From positions 21,138,843 through 21,202,842 of the forward strand of contig JAVDOI010000009.1 in the NCBI GenBank assembly GCA_032191485.1: DNA of 64,000 nt, in the 5' to 3' direction. The DNA is from Leptoclinus maculatus. Its lineage: Eukaryota; Chordata; Actinopteri; Perciformes; Stichaeidae. The position numbers were made by a program, and so were the translations under genes. The notes under the pieces were generated by a model. That model ran no database searches, was not told where the DNA came from, and saw only the letters and a program-made list of their open reading frames with translations. Positions 12,438 through 23,999 of this stretch are shown here, in pieces. Positions within the stretch are counted from its first letter, which is position 1; each line of letters starts with the position of its first letter.

Positions 12438-12762
12438 TCTCCTCTTGGCTAATGGGTGTGACAACGCCGTTTATTTAGGGTTTAAGAGAGGTGGGGAACT
12501 AAACCTTGGTTTAGCAGATCCAGTCTTTAAGCTCTTTTAAGACTTTTTTGACGTCTTAACTTCTCTGACTGAGAGCGATTTTGAGCATTCTTTACCTAAC
12601 TGGAGTTAATATAAAATAACACTTTTCCACTAGTTACCTATATCGGGCCAGACCTTTGTGATGTCCGTGCAAGAGTTTATGCTTGAAATGTAATGCCCTC
12701 AGGCTTTAGTTTGGAAAGAAATATTGATAAAACACTATTAACGTGGTGAATTCTTTTAATCC

Positions 12763-12995
12763 AACACTGTAACGAATTACTGTAAATTTACGGTGGATTT
12801 TCAACGGTATCTTACAGTATTTCATAATAACGGTAACATACAGTTAAATGTTCATCCCTTGCATGTAAACTAATCCACTATACGGTAAAATACCGTAAAA
12901 GTGAATTACGGTAGTGCACCGTAAAAAACAGTAAATTACTGGCGTCCCTGCTGCCAGTAAGTTACCGTTAATTTACGGTGAAATAATTTAGAGTG
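12763..12995. mobile_element. Small inverted-repeat element rich in TTACGGTAA words
   Basis: The left end 'cactgtaacgaattactgta' pairs with the complement of the right end, which reads 'cactctaaattatttcaccg' on the minus strand. Between them the motif TTACGGT/ACCGTAA recurs many times in both orientations. This resembles short nonautonomous DNA elements common in fish. There is no coding content. Confidence 0.55.
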
Positions 12996-12999
12996 AAGA

Positions 13000-14010
13000 G
13001 TCTCGTCTTGGTTTTTTGAAAATAATGAACACAGCAAATGTCTGTTTGCTTTACTTCAAACACAATATCATAATAGATGGTTGAAATATGTATGCACATG
13101 TTTGGTGATTCAATCTTTAAAAAATGGTTCCAACTAAATTGGGTCAGAATGCATTTTCATGCACGTGTGTCATACTGCTCACGTTTAAGGATGTGAGAAT
13201 TGTGCTCGTCCCAATTTCCATACTGATTGTGGTTGTCTGTTATTCATTAGGTCGAGGACGATCTCACATATTTCTGCAAGATCACATTGCCAGTGGTGAA
13301 AATGAAGTCGTATCATAAAAGCTGATGTTTCTACAAGTTTTTTTTTCTTTGGTGTGATTGGATACAGTCAAAAAATAAATAAATGTGGTACTAGTTATAC
13401 CACAATAAGATGGGTTTTTTTTTCATCTTTTTGTTCTTGTCTGAGGTTTTGCTGTCACAACTATAAATATTGTAATGCAGTTACAATAAAAAACGCTCTA
13501 ATATGAGGCTCCTTTCTAAGATACAAAATGTGTTGGTCGATTTAACAGTGGACATTGATACAATTTCTGTAAATGCTAAAGAGTTATTTGTGGTGCTTGA
13601 TGTTGGAACATTTACAGCCTGCCTGCTAATGATAGCATTACTCTTATGAAGTTTAAATGTTGGATAGCCTCAGGCCCTGAAACAAGTGTTTCTGCATCTG
13701 AGGAATTTGAAAAGGGAGCCAGAGGAATGTGATGGATCACAGATCACTTTGTGCACCTCGTTTTTCGACCAAGTGTCCTCTATCAATGATAGATGTTGTG
13801 CATTCACCTCTGTCCAACTGCTCTCTCTCTCTTAAGTTGCCATAACACACACTGTAACTGAGTAGGTGAGGAAACTCTTCAACACAACTCTGTTAAAGTG
13901 CCTGACTACCCATCCAGCAGCTCCAAATGTTTTATCCGCCGCATTAAGAAGCCTCCAGTGTGCTTAAATATTCAAATACGAGGCTTCTGTGGATGTCCCA
14001 CTTGTCACAA
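13000..14010. other. Noncoding stretch
   Basis: Nothing supported. It is AT-rich, with one 64-codon frame that has no splice context. Confidence 0.35.
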
Positions 14011-15117
14011 AACGTAATAGCAGGGTCGGAAACTAACGCTAGTCCGCTAGCCCGAGGCGAGTGGATTTTTAGAGGGACTACCTAAATTATCATTCTCACT
14101 AGTCCTCATGGCGAGTGAAATTTGAGAGGCTTTATTCATTATTTATGTCCGGAAAAAGACTTTCCGGATAAGTAAATGTAACTGTTGTGAATTCTTCATG
14201 AACAGAGACAATAAAGTGTATGCGCTTTTATTCTGAAACTGTATTTGACGTTGCGAACTGTTTCCGCTTCCGGTTGCGCTAACCGTAGATCCTACGTAGG
14301 ACCAACGGTACAGTCAGATCGAGTCATTGATGATGTAAGTCATCAACTGTAACTTTGAGCCTATGTGGCGTAACTGTTCCGTTTGTAGTTGTACTTATGT
14401 TCTTAAGTGCATTTACTGTCAGTAAGTGTTTGTCTTGTAATTAGCCATTCAAATAATAGCCCAAAGTTGAGCTAAGTGGCTAACCTGGCTAGCGAGCCTG
14501 TATTCCTGTGAATGTATGTGTGTTTGCTTTAGTTAAGGGTTTACTATTGCTAATGCTTCGGTTCTGTAATTCGTTTTCTGTGTTTATTCCAGAAACTCGG
14601 TCAACTTCGATAAACTCGTTCAACATCTGTAAAATCTGTCACCAAACTATAACACTGTATGCCAGACTGAATACAGTAACGTATGGAACAAACAGATGTC
14701 TGCGTGTTCTCTGACCGGAACCCTGTAGTGGTCAATAATCATCTTTACACCAGTCTCTCAGGGGTCGAATCCCCAACAGTAACATTCCACTATTCCCCAA
14801 ATTGTTGAGGATATTAGACTATTTTGTTTCGATTATAATTTTTTGTTTACGTAATGTGAAAGGCACTATATTCATTGATCAGGACGGGCCTCTCTTTCAG
14901 TTTCACCAGCAGCCCGCCAAGATTCGTCCGTGGAAGAAATATATATCGTGAAGCTCTTATCACTGCAGCACATGAACTAATACCCAATATCTTTTTGTGA
15001 TCTAACAAAAATACTTCATCTAAAATTAGAACAAATGCCAGCTTTATTCATAGACTGCGTATTGTTTTTGGCACCGAGCGTTCACTGCTTAAACTATTCA
15101 TCTCTGGATGAATTCAG

Positions 15118-15260
15118 GTCAACGGGCAAGGAGGCCAAAGTACCTAGACGAAGATCAAGAGGATAGTGTAGATCCTGCACAGTTTCATTCTCAAGAAGAC
15201 TGGCAGCAAATGGAGGCAGACATAAATGCTGAACTTGATGTACCCATGCTAGCTGAATGA
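15118..15260 (+). CDS. Possible terminal exon of an unidentified gene or decayed element
   Basis: After an acceptor-like 'ctctggatgaattcag', the frame reads 'RARRPKYLDEDQEDSVDPAQ', continues through 'FHSQEDWQQMEADINAELDV', and ends 'PMLAE' with TGA at 15258-15260. AATAAA follows at 15375-15380. The acidic composition and lack of interruption look coding. About 200 bp upstream (14905-15000) another protein-like frame, 'PPRFVRGRNIYREALITAAH', ends in a stop, and 14020-14360 is locally CpG-richer. I do not recognise the protein. It could be the end of a host gene or a remnant of a DNA transposon. Confidence 0.3.
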
Positions 15261-15399
15261 ACATTATAGCCTACCGGACCCTTGACGTTGTTCTTCTGCT
15301 TCCTGTGTAATTATAATATCACGACATCGTGATGTAACATGCATCAATCTTTGTACAGCCATAATGTTACAAACAATAAAACTCTTGATTAGTACCTTG

Positions 15400-16940
15400 C
15401 ATCTCTATGGTTTCTTTTTGGAACTAGCCAATACAACTATAGAAAATATAAAGTAATTGGTTTTCTCAACAAGGCTGTATGTTGGAGTCAACATAGAGAG
15501 AAGGTGCCGCTCAGATCCATTTTAATATAATAATTTAAAACCTGGACTACTGAGGACTACAACTTACTGAATACCTGTGGTGTTCCTACTGGAAGGGGTG
15601 TTGTTATCAGCATTCACTAGGTTCACATAGTCAACCAGAACTGATGCTGAACAAATTTTAAATATTGCTGTATGTGAGTGTAGTATTGGTGTAATTGTGT
15701 TTGAGGAACTTGTACCAAAGCCCTTAAACTCCTCTATGCTGCCTCTCCAGTAGGTGCTGAACTGTAGTGGATGCAGTAAGGCTCATATTTGCAGTATAAA
15801 AGAAACATATTTCCCAATAAAGGAGAGCAGGACAATTAACTCAGAAAATTATAATTAAAGTATTACCCATAACAACAACACTTTCTACTGAGTTGTTTCA
15901 CTCTACAGCTATTCAGAGTTCCTTCACATAATCCTGTAATGCTATGGAGATTTACAAGGACGTTTTGCTCATTTCACAAAACCTATTTCAGTCCAGCTAC
16001 TGCTGATTAGTAAAATGACTCACCAGTTTGACTTAAAAGGAAAGAGTTCTCCTTGACTTTAAACAACGCAACTCTTTCTTGTCTCTTTATACTTTCAAAG
16101 ACTTTTATTTTTCTAAAACTCCTCAAACTTGCAAGCAAATTATAAAGAAAATCATCTCCACTCACATGTCGGCACATTTTGAAGCCTGTTTATTTGTCTA
16201 GTGAGACGGGGAGAGCTGGAGGACCAGTCAGTTGTGTTGCTAAATTTAGTCTCTCACAAAGTCCCACTTGATCAAAGCACACCGCTCAAAGCAGCCAGCT
16301 GTCTAATTCACCTTTTTAGGAGCACATTGCTTCTCCGTGATTCTCTTCAGAGATTATTGACAGTATAAAGTAAGTGCAGAATAACGTCAGTTGAATTGTT
16401 TCATAAATAGACTTTCTTTAATCTGGTATCCCGTTAGGATTTATTGTTGTTGAGTGGAAACATCTGTGTTTGCTTAATGTTTGCCTTTAATTCTGTCTCA
16501 TTAAACGGAATATGAATGTTGTGGTGTGTTATGGGAGGACCGGCTGACCTTGAAGCACAAACGCTCTCACTGACTGTGGAGATGCGTATCACATATAGAT
16601 TTCTGTGAAGCCCTGCAGTCTTGAGATCATCCTCAGTAAAGAGCATCTGCCTCATCATAACTTTAGGCTTGAGTTCCCATGTGGTGAATCAGATATGGGC
16701 TCATGCATTCAACCCTGAAGTGATCAATGTGAGATTCACGTGACAACGGTTTGTGTCTCCCCTCACCCAAAAAACGGCACAAATAACACAACCAGCACAG
16801 GATATTATGTACACATGAGTCAATTATATTTTGAGGTGCACAAAGTAGCACAAAGAACAGCGGAGATGAAAATATGATAACATGGCTGGGTCTCATATTA
16901 AAGTCCGCTCAAGTGACTCCCCTTGAAACTGTGTCTGTTG
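15400..16940. other. Noncoding stretch
   Basis: No supported gene or bounded repeat. Confidence 0.35.
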
Positions 16941-16950
16941 TCCTCTAAGC

Positions 16951-17540
16951 CAGAGGTCTTCAACAGGGGGTCCGCGACCCCTAGGGGGTCCGGAGGTACT
17001 GCAGGGGGTCCGTGACATTTTTGGTTGATTAGACAATTTTTTTATTATTATTATTATTTATTTTTTTCAAACATGAATCTGTCCATTATTGTAATAGTTC
17101 AGTAGTGTATGCAAGATAACAGGTATGTTTATGCATGGCAGTGGCACTAATAGGCCATCACTCATTTTCGTTTCCACATTTAGGTTTAAAATAAAAACAT
17201 GAATTTGAACAGCTTGTATACATGATTATCATGCAATTAACAGACAATGTTGATATTGGCATTGGTATCAGCTGACAAGGTTTGTTTATAAATGGCAGTG
17301 GCACGGCCACCCTACTCACTGTACCTTGCACATGTTTAAAATAAAAACATGAATATATGAACCTGTGTATTATTTGAATAGCTTAGTATTGAATGCACAA
17401 TAAAGAGGTCTGTTTATACATGGCACTAGGCCCAGTTTAATATAAAACACAATTTTATACAATATATATAGTTGGGGGTCCCTGCTCCATCTCTCTATCA
17501 GTTTGGGGGTCCTTGGCCTGAAAAACATTGAAGACCCCTG
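16951..17540. mobile_element. hAT-type MITE, copy 2 (590 bp)
   Basis: It has the same ends as copy 1 ('cagaggtcttcaacaggggg' and the complement of 'caggggtcttcaatgttttt'), flanked by a different perfect 8-bp target duplication, CTCTAAGC, at 16943-16950 and 17541-17548. It retains about 170 bp of interior that copy 1 lacks, around 17210-17330. Two copies with different, intact target duplications show independent insertion. Confidence 0.92.
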
Positions 17541-18095
17541 CTCTAAGCTACTTGCAGTGTTTCTGTATTTGTTCGTGTTTTCTCAGTTTGCACGTGTTAT
17601 CAAATTAGTAAAGATATTGTCCTAATTTTCTTGTATTTTGTTTAAATAGTTTTCTTTACTATAGCTCCTGGGGCCACCTTAGTTTTGCTGGAATGATCAT
17701 CTGTAATATTATATACCAACAAGAATCCATAGAGGGCCAAAGAAAACAGGCTTAGTTCCTCTCTAACCTTAATCCTATCGACTGGGGTCCCCACAGACCC
17801 CATATTATTTGTCATATCTCACAGGTGCTTTATCATTTTACTGATTTGTGAGGTCAAGCGATTTGTTTACAATGCCTTCATGTCATTGCTTTGTATTTCT
17901 GTTTAATTAGTGCATTTTATAAAATACCAATGTATTGGGATCCCGGGGAGTCAAAAACAATCAATTCTCCAAATGCAAAACAAAATAGAACAAATAAATA
18001 GAAATATGTATTGAGTTCATGCTTGCCATAGCTCCTCATGGCAAAGTATCATGCATTTTGAATTACACAACATGCAAATGAACTTAAACTTTGTC

Positions 18096-18210
18096 AGGAG
18101 TCCTTGTATGTTATTATGTAGGATGAGGGTTAAGACCGAGGTAGCTCCGTCACCATAGTTACAATAATAAACACGTGGTTAAGGTTTTGTAACGATCGTG
18201 CTCATGCTTA
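18096..18210 (+). repeat. Dispersed repeat, copy next to the Harbinger remnant
   Basis: Direct-orientation partner of 11600-11710, with an 11-bp insertion after 'caggagtccttgta'. Its position just upstream of the transposase remnant suggests it is part of the element's 5' region. Confidence 0.65.
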
Positions 18211-18298
18211 ATTTGCTTTGTGAGTGGTTGCAGAATCAAGAATAATCAAAGAAAGAAAGGCATAGGTGTGGGAAGCAATTATTTCCTGTATTTTGTAG

Positions 18299-19095
18299 AT
18301 GGAGTTTGACCCAGAGCCAGTTGATGCACAGCTAAATCCCCATGTGCCAGTCCTTGATGGTCAGAAAGACCTCATGGCAGACTACAGGCTGGGGCGCCAG
18401 TCCATGGAGGCCTTTTTAAGGATTCTGCCGTCAAAGAACACACAGGGCTGGTCACATGAGGTGCATTTGCTGATACTGGTTGGCAGATGGCTTATCATAC
18501 AGTGTGGTGTCCCGGGCCTTCAATGTTCCCAAGTCTACAATCTGCAGCCTGGTGCACAGTGGAGTGGAGAAAATTGCTGCCCTTCGCCAGGAGATCCTCA
18601 AACTGCCCACCGCTGGAGCACTGGGTGAGGTTGGCCACGCATTTGCCCAGCTGGCCAACAGTGTTCTCCTGCCATGTCGGCATAAAGACTGGATGGCCAG
18701 GATTACCTCAGCAGAAAGCTCTCATCCCATCCATACAAATGCAGCCAGTATGTGATGGGAAGGGACTCTTCATTAACACCTTTGTGGGGTATCCTGGCTC
18801 CATCACCAGAGTCCTGAAGAACAGCAGGATCTACAAAGAGGCTCTGTATCCTCCCTCAGGTCAGTAATTACTTTCACACTATATACATGATATTTTATTT
18901 TGGGTGATGATGGCTACCCCTTTATGGCAAGACCTGTGGCCATCATCACCCCATATAGAGAACCACTGCATGGGAGGGTGCAGAACCGCTTCACCCAGCA
19001 TCATGCAAAGGCCCGTTCCATCATAGAGCCATTTGTAGACCTTGGGGACATGAAGGCCTGGGATGCCACACATTATGATAAGCCTTTTGAAGCGC
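18299..19095 (+). pseudogene. PIF/Harbinger (HARBI1-like) transposase remnant
   Basis: Translation across several frames gives HARBI1-like blocks. 'YRLGRQSMEAFLRIL' is at about 18385-18430, and a helix-turn-helix-like 'LADGLSYSVVSRAFNVPKST' at about 18483-18545. 'CDGKGLFINTFVGYPGS' is at about 18757-18810, with 'VLKNSRIYKEALYPPSG' just after it. The DDE-domain strand 'FILGDDGYPF' is at about 18895-18925, and 'PLHGRVQNRFTQHHAKARSI' at about 18965-19025. Harbinger nucleases use three acidic residues. The GDDGYP block is kept, but the expected first-Asp block (AIDG-like, about 18680-18710) is scrambled. Frameshifts and an intron-like gap (about 18860-18893) also break the frame. The last ~60 bp are an inverted copy of the helix-turn-helix region. 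The element cannot encode an active enzyme. Confidence 0.85.
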
Positions 19096-19469
19096 CTTTT
19101 TTTAATTTGTAGTTATGTATATTTCTAAAATGCCGTTCAGTTTGTGTTGTGCAATACTCTTCTAAGCTATATTAAAGTAATTTGTGTGCTGTATACACGT
19201 TCAACATCTCCTTGCCTGTTTTGGAAAGTCTGCATTTTTATTTGAACGATTTAGCTCAGCACATCTTTTACAGTTGGTGCTTACAAATGTACTTATTATA
19301 CGGTGCATAAATATTTATGAACTGCTGTGATTTTATAACTTGGGACTTTCGTCCTTGGAGAACTCTCGAAAAGGAATGTTTGAAAAGACCTTTGACTTAT
19401 GTAACTACCATCATTGACCCGGGAAGAAAGACGTTTTGCAACCTAAAATGTATTTAGAACATGGTCTGA

Positions 19470-19934
19470 CTAAAAATACCCTGAGCACAATACTGTCACA
19501 CACATGATAAAATAAATGGTCCTTAACGCAACGTTTTTGGAAAATAAATAAATACAAATATCTAAAAATCTACCGGTGTTAGTCTGTGCAGCCTGGAAGC
19601 ATTCTTCCTCCTCTTTTTTTAACAAGTCCATCAGGGCCGCCCTAATGGCCCGTCGTTTGTTTTGCCCCGGGGAACAACTAGAGGTGGATGGCTCATCATC
19701 CTGCTCCTTGGTGGTGCAGCTACTTGTGCCAGGCTGTGCAGAACCCTCTTCCTCACATGCCTGGCCACAAGTAGCTGCCCCAGCTCCAGAGGATGATGAA
19801 CCACTACCGCTGGGGGACACATCAGCCACAGGCTCATAGTTTCCCCCAACACATGAGTCCATCTGGAGTGGGGGCTCAATAGAGGGCCGGCCTCCCGACG
19901 GCCTCAAGCGTAGCTGCTGTGGTCTCCCCTCCAT
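19470..19934 (-). pseudogene. Accessory-type ORF beside the Harbinger remnant
   Basis: A 154-codon open frame begins 'MEGRPQQLRLRPSGGRPSI', passes through a Ser/Gly/Ala-rich low-complexity middle, and has a charged helix-like segment 'AIRAALMDLLKKEEEECF' near codon 95-112. Autonomous Harbinger elements carry a second gene, often a Myb/SANT-like protein, on the opposite strand. The convergent position 400 bp from the transposase fits its C-terminal part. No Myb motif is visible, and upstream minus-strand exons (for example one ending at a gtgagat donor near 20100) are speculative. It may equally be a chance GC-richer frame. Confidence 0.4.
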
Positions 19935-20689
19935 CTGTCCCTGTCCCCGTTGGTGGATTTTTAAAATCCTTTAAAATATCTAAGGGGATTCATCAGTGTG
20001 ACGCAGACACACTAAAAGCACTGGAAATGGATGCATTATATCAGTCACTAGTGCTTTACATGGAAGTGACCTGAGCTCATAAATAAATCCAATATCTCAC
20101 CTTACATTTTCTTTATTACATTTTTTGGAGTCCTGTGTGGAGGTGAGGCATCCCTCCAGGCCCATCATCTTTATGATCCCAGACGCATGATAGTGATGTT
20201 TCATAAAAGGGCATCTGTTAATGTGGCCGACAGATACGAGATCTTATTCACCTGTGAAACTGTTATTCAAAGTCTATATGTTATGAGCAATGTTTATTCT
20301 CACATATACCATTTCATTCAGTCTCACATGAGTGTAAAAGCTTACGTGTGGTGCCTTACAATAAGCTACATACATAATAATTAGAGCACAGACATTATAC
20401 CGTAGGTACGTGGACAATGGTTGTTTATCAATGCAGACACAGCGTTGTCAAAACTGATGTCAATCTGTCATCTCACCCCCAGGCCTTCTTGGCTGCATGC
20501 CTCTGTCATTATGTCATTAGAGGTGGTCATTATCTGATCTATATTCTATCAGTCTCTTCATGGATTCGTCCGTTGAATGAGAGACATTTCGTATGTTAGT
20601 GAACTGGCGCACAATATTTCACTCGCCTGACATACAGAACAATTAATAAGCAACTGTTTTACCCTATATGGGTGACATGGAAATGATCA

Positions 20690-21070
20690 GCTAAACATAA
20701 AATGTGTCAGCCACGTGTACGTCCACGTAACCAAGGTCCGATAAATAACAGATGCTGTCCAACACACTGGTTAAGATGGTGCTGTTCACACTTGTGTTGT
20801 TTCTCTGCCATCTCATTCAAATGTTCCAGATGTCGACTTGTTATGCTGCACGGCTTCCGGGAAGGCTGCTCTCGTCCATCTTTGCTCATGGCTCCTCAGA
20901 GACCCCTCCTCGCTCCTCGGTGCAGAAATAGGAGCTTTTAGGACGGGCGTCAATATGGCGGCGCAGAACAACTTCTGGTTTAAGCGAGGAAAAGACGGAT
21001 AAGAGACTTGGGATGTACCAAAGGAGACTGATGTTTGAGACCAGTGTTCATGTTGTTGAGTCATTGTGAA
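20690..21070. other. Locally CpG-richer stretch, promoter-like
   Basis: The run 'gggcgtcaatatggcggcgc' near 20943-20962 and several CpGs stand out from the AT-rich surroundings. Short frames are open on both strands ('MSKDGREQPSRKPCSITSR' on minus, 'MAAQNNFWFKRGKDG' on plus). This could be an old promoter or first exon, possibly of the Harbinger accessory gene. Nothing firmer can be said. Confidence 0.25.
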
Positions 21071-21339
21071 GTTGCGTTTGTAATGCGTTTACGTACTTAT
21101 CTTAGGGACAACGATTATGTTTTTTTTCTAAACCTTAGTGAGTTTGTTGCTTAAGAGGTTGTGGTAATTTCACGTATTTCTGTGAGATCATGTTGACTTA
21201 GTTTGAGTCTCACCGCTCTGATCAGTGTCCTTTTTTAGTCGTAGCAAACAACCGTCTTAATTGGAAAAAGCTGTATAAACGCACTGTTTGCTATCTGCAC
21301 AGTACCAAACAGCTTATAGACAAAGTAGGATTTTAAGTT

Positions 21340-21475
21340 GCTCCCGATGTGCAGGCGGCCAGTGCCTTGCGTGGCAGCTCCGCCATCATCGATGTGTGAA
21401 TGAGAAGCAAAAATTGTAAAGCGCTTTGTCCCTTGAGGTAGAAAAGCGCTCCATGAATACAGCCCGTTTACAACA
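21340..21475 (+). repeat. SINE/LINE 3' fragment
   Basis: The run 'aagttgctcccgatgtgcag', 'gcggccagtgccttgcgtgg', then 'ttgtaaagcgctttgtccct' and 'aaaagcgctccatgaataca' matches the shared tail of fish tRNA-derived SINEs and their LINE partners. Confidence 0.7.
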
Positions 21476-21479
21476 TGTC

Positions 21480-23190
21480 TAAACAGTTTTCAGATGTTTG
21501 GGGAGCTATTTTTTTACATTACAATTTAGCCCAGTTGTTTATTAATGGAAAACCAGTTTTACTCAAACCATTATTTGCATAGAAGGGAGCTCATTGAGAA
21601 CAAAGTCTCTCTTTCAGGAAAGCCCTCATTATGTAGTAATGTGTTGAGTGCAGGACAAACAAAGGAGTGGTTTGACATTTTGGGAAAATGCTTATTAGCC
21701 TTCTTGCTCATAATTAGATAAGTAGATAAACTGCCGTAACTGTGCGACACAAAGAAAGCAAATGAGGGCATCTCCCAAAATGTAAAACTGTTCCTTTTTA
21801 ATTTGTAACACATTAATATTCACTTTTACAGTTATATGTGAGTGACAATCAACGCTTCTTACCAGCTTTGTTGACTTTGAATCAAACAAATTCAGTATAA
21901 AGAATTGCCTTTTAATGGGAAGGTGATTGGAGCACTGGAGAGATGGACTGAGAAATGGAGATGGACGTGCGGTTAGGAATGGAGTTATTGAGCTTTTTTT
22001 ATTGATTTAGCTGGCGTATTGTTTCATCTGCAGATGAGCGGACACACATATTCTCGGTACATCTAATATCTTAATTATGTGGAGTAATTTGAAGTGAAGC
22101 GGCTTCTGCTAAGGTCACGCTGATTTTGTCCATACAAGGTGAGGATGGGTAGAGAACAAATACACACAAGTCCGCTTCAATCCAAATAAAGAGGGCACAT
22201 TTGCCTCCCCGTTATGCACACTTAATATTTGGGCAAACATAGCTGCCAGAATAAATATTCCATAGCAGTTTTGAATGTTTGGTCAGGCCGTTTCAACCCG
22301 TCACACGTCATCCTGCATCGCTGTTATGTGCAGGTTTTACGACAGCTCATCCTTTCAAATACAGGCAAGATAAATTAAATGGATTAAGTGACTTAGTGGG
22401 ATGTAATATCATTTTATTATTGAATTATTTGTGTTCACATAAATGGCCCAGTTCTCAATAAGGTCCAGACTTTAAATACTCTAAGCTCAACAGACAGTGA
22501 AAGAGCTTGAGAACAAGAGGTCTAACGTGGGAGCAGTTATTCTAATGCAACCTCTGTGATTAAAGAAAAACAAATGTATTGGCAGAAAAACAAAGTCACT
22601 TGTTAGAGGGACCCTGAAGCTTAAGTTTTAATATCCATCTTTGGACAACATGTTCAGCTTTTGGACAAGAATGTGTTGGAGGGAAGAGGAGTGGACTTTT
22701 TCTTTGCCGATACTTCTTCTTCATATATGGAGCTGCTAAGGATTCAGTCCTGCTTTAACCTCGGTCGTGTCAGGCCCCGCTAATGATTATGCAGTGCTAT
22801 CCATTCGGCATACAGTTCATTTCTTTTTTTTTCTCCTCTCCATCTTTAGCCCACTGGGCACCCTGGGGGCTCGCGGAGAAGCCAAGTCGGAGAGTCTGAT
22901 GAGGTGCAGTGTTTGAGAAGCTCTTTCTGTCTGTTTCTCTCTTCCACTACAGTAGGGAGAACTCGCACAGGTCTTATCAGATGTCCCTCTGTATTTATCC
23001 GATTACATATTCAGGCTGGCCTGACAGCTACACTGACTGAGCTTTTATAGCAATACTGGGATGACATTTTCAACACAGTAGGCTGCTGATAGCCTTTTTT
23101 CCTTTTGACCTTAAATGTGAAAAACCTGGAATGTGAATTTTCCACATGTCATCAAGCTTTTAAACTAGCCTTGATAGCCCACCGCAGTCT
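21480..23190. other. Noncoding stretch
   Basis: No supported gene; AT-rich, with no bounded repeat recognised. Confidence 0.35.
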
Positions 23191-23214
23191 TGTCAGAGGG
23201 CCCCTGTAATATTT

Positions 23215-23570
23215 AACCTCAACCCACCTCCGGCCAGTCCGAAGAATAAGTCACAAAAAGTCCATGAAAATAAAACATCCAAAAAACAGGGAACACGGCA
23301 GAGGGGAGCAGACAGGAAACAGGGAACATACCGGGGAGAAATGGCAGGCAGACGGACCAGGTAACACCAAAGACGAACCAACACTGAGACAAGGGACACA
23401 CGGGGTTTAAATACACAGGGAAGGTGCAGGTGATTATGCAGCAGTGTTTAATTAAGGGAAGGGCAGACAATCGCAGGGGTAAGACACAGAGGCAGGAAAT
23501 AAAGTGCAAGACACAAGAGGCAGGGAACATCTAAATAAAACTAAACCAAACATAAATCATGACAATCTAA
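23215..23570 (-). repeat. Purine-rich dispersed repeat fragment
   Basis: A low-complexity stretch of 'acaggaaacagggaac'-type words ends near 'ctaaactaaaccaaacataaatcatgac'-like text. This composition is typical of a dispersed fish element tail, probably retroelement-derived. The boundaries are soft. Confidence 0.4.
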
Positions 23571-23689
23571 CCTTGGCAAATATTTGCATTATTCATAGCA
23601 GTAATAAAATGTCTGTTATCGCTGAAAGACAATTCTTGAGTTTATTGGTTTATGTGTATCGTGATTATTTATGTTGTATCTTTCTCGTC

Positions 23690-23960
23690 ACTCAGTGCTT
23701 TACAACGCAAGTCAGCATTCACCCATTCTCACACACATTCATACGCTTGTGGCAGAGTCTACCATATAAGGTGCCACCTGTTCCTCAGGAGTGATACACA
23801 TTCATAGCAATTGTTTCACCACCACAGGGTTGGTGGTTTGATTCCCTTCTCCTCCTGTCTAGGTGTCGGACTGTCTTTGGGCAAGGCACTGACCCCCAAA
23901 TTGCTCCCGATTGTTGCCCTTTGGATGAAAGCCCTATGTAAATACAGTCCATTTACCGTG
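23690..23960 (+). repeat. Composite retro-repeat with tRNA-derived SINE body
   Basis: The first part ('cacccattctcacacacatt', 'ggtgccacctgttcctcagg') is a common fish repeat. The second (23820-23955) has the SINE body 'ggttggtggtttgattccct', 'gtctttgggcaaggcactga', 'aaattgctcccgattgttgc' and the end 'aaatacagtccatttaccgt'. Confidence 0.7.
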
Positions 23961-23999
23961 ATTGTATGATAACTAACTATGTGTGACTTTCAGCTGTGG

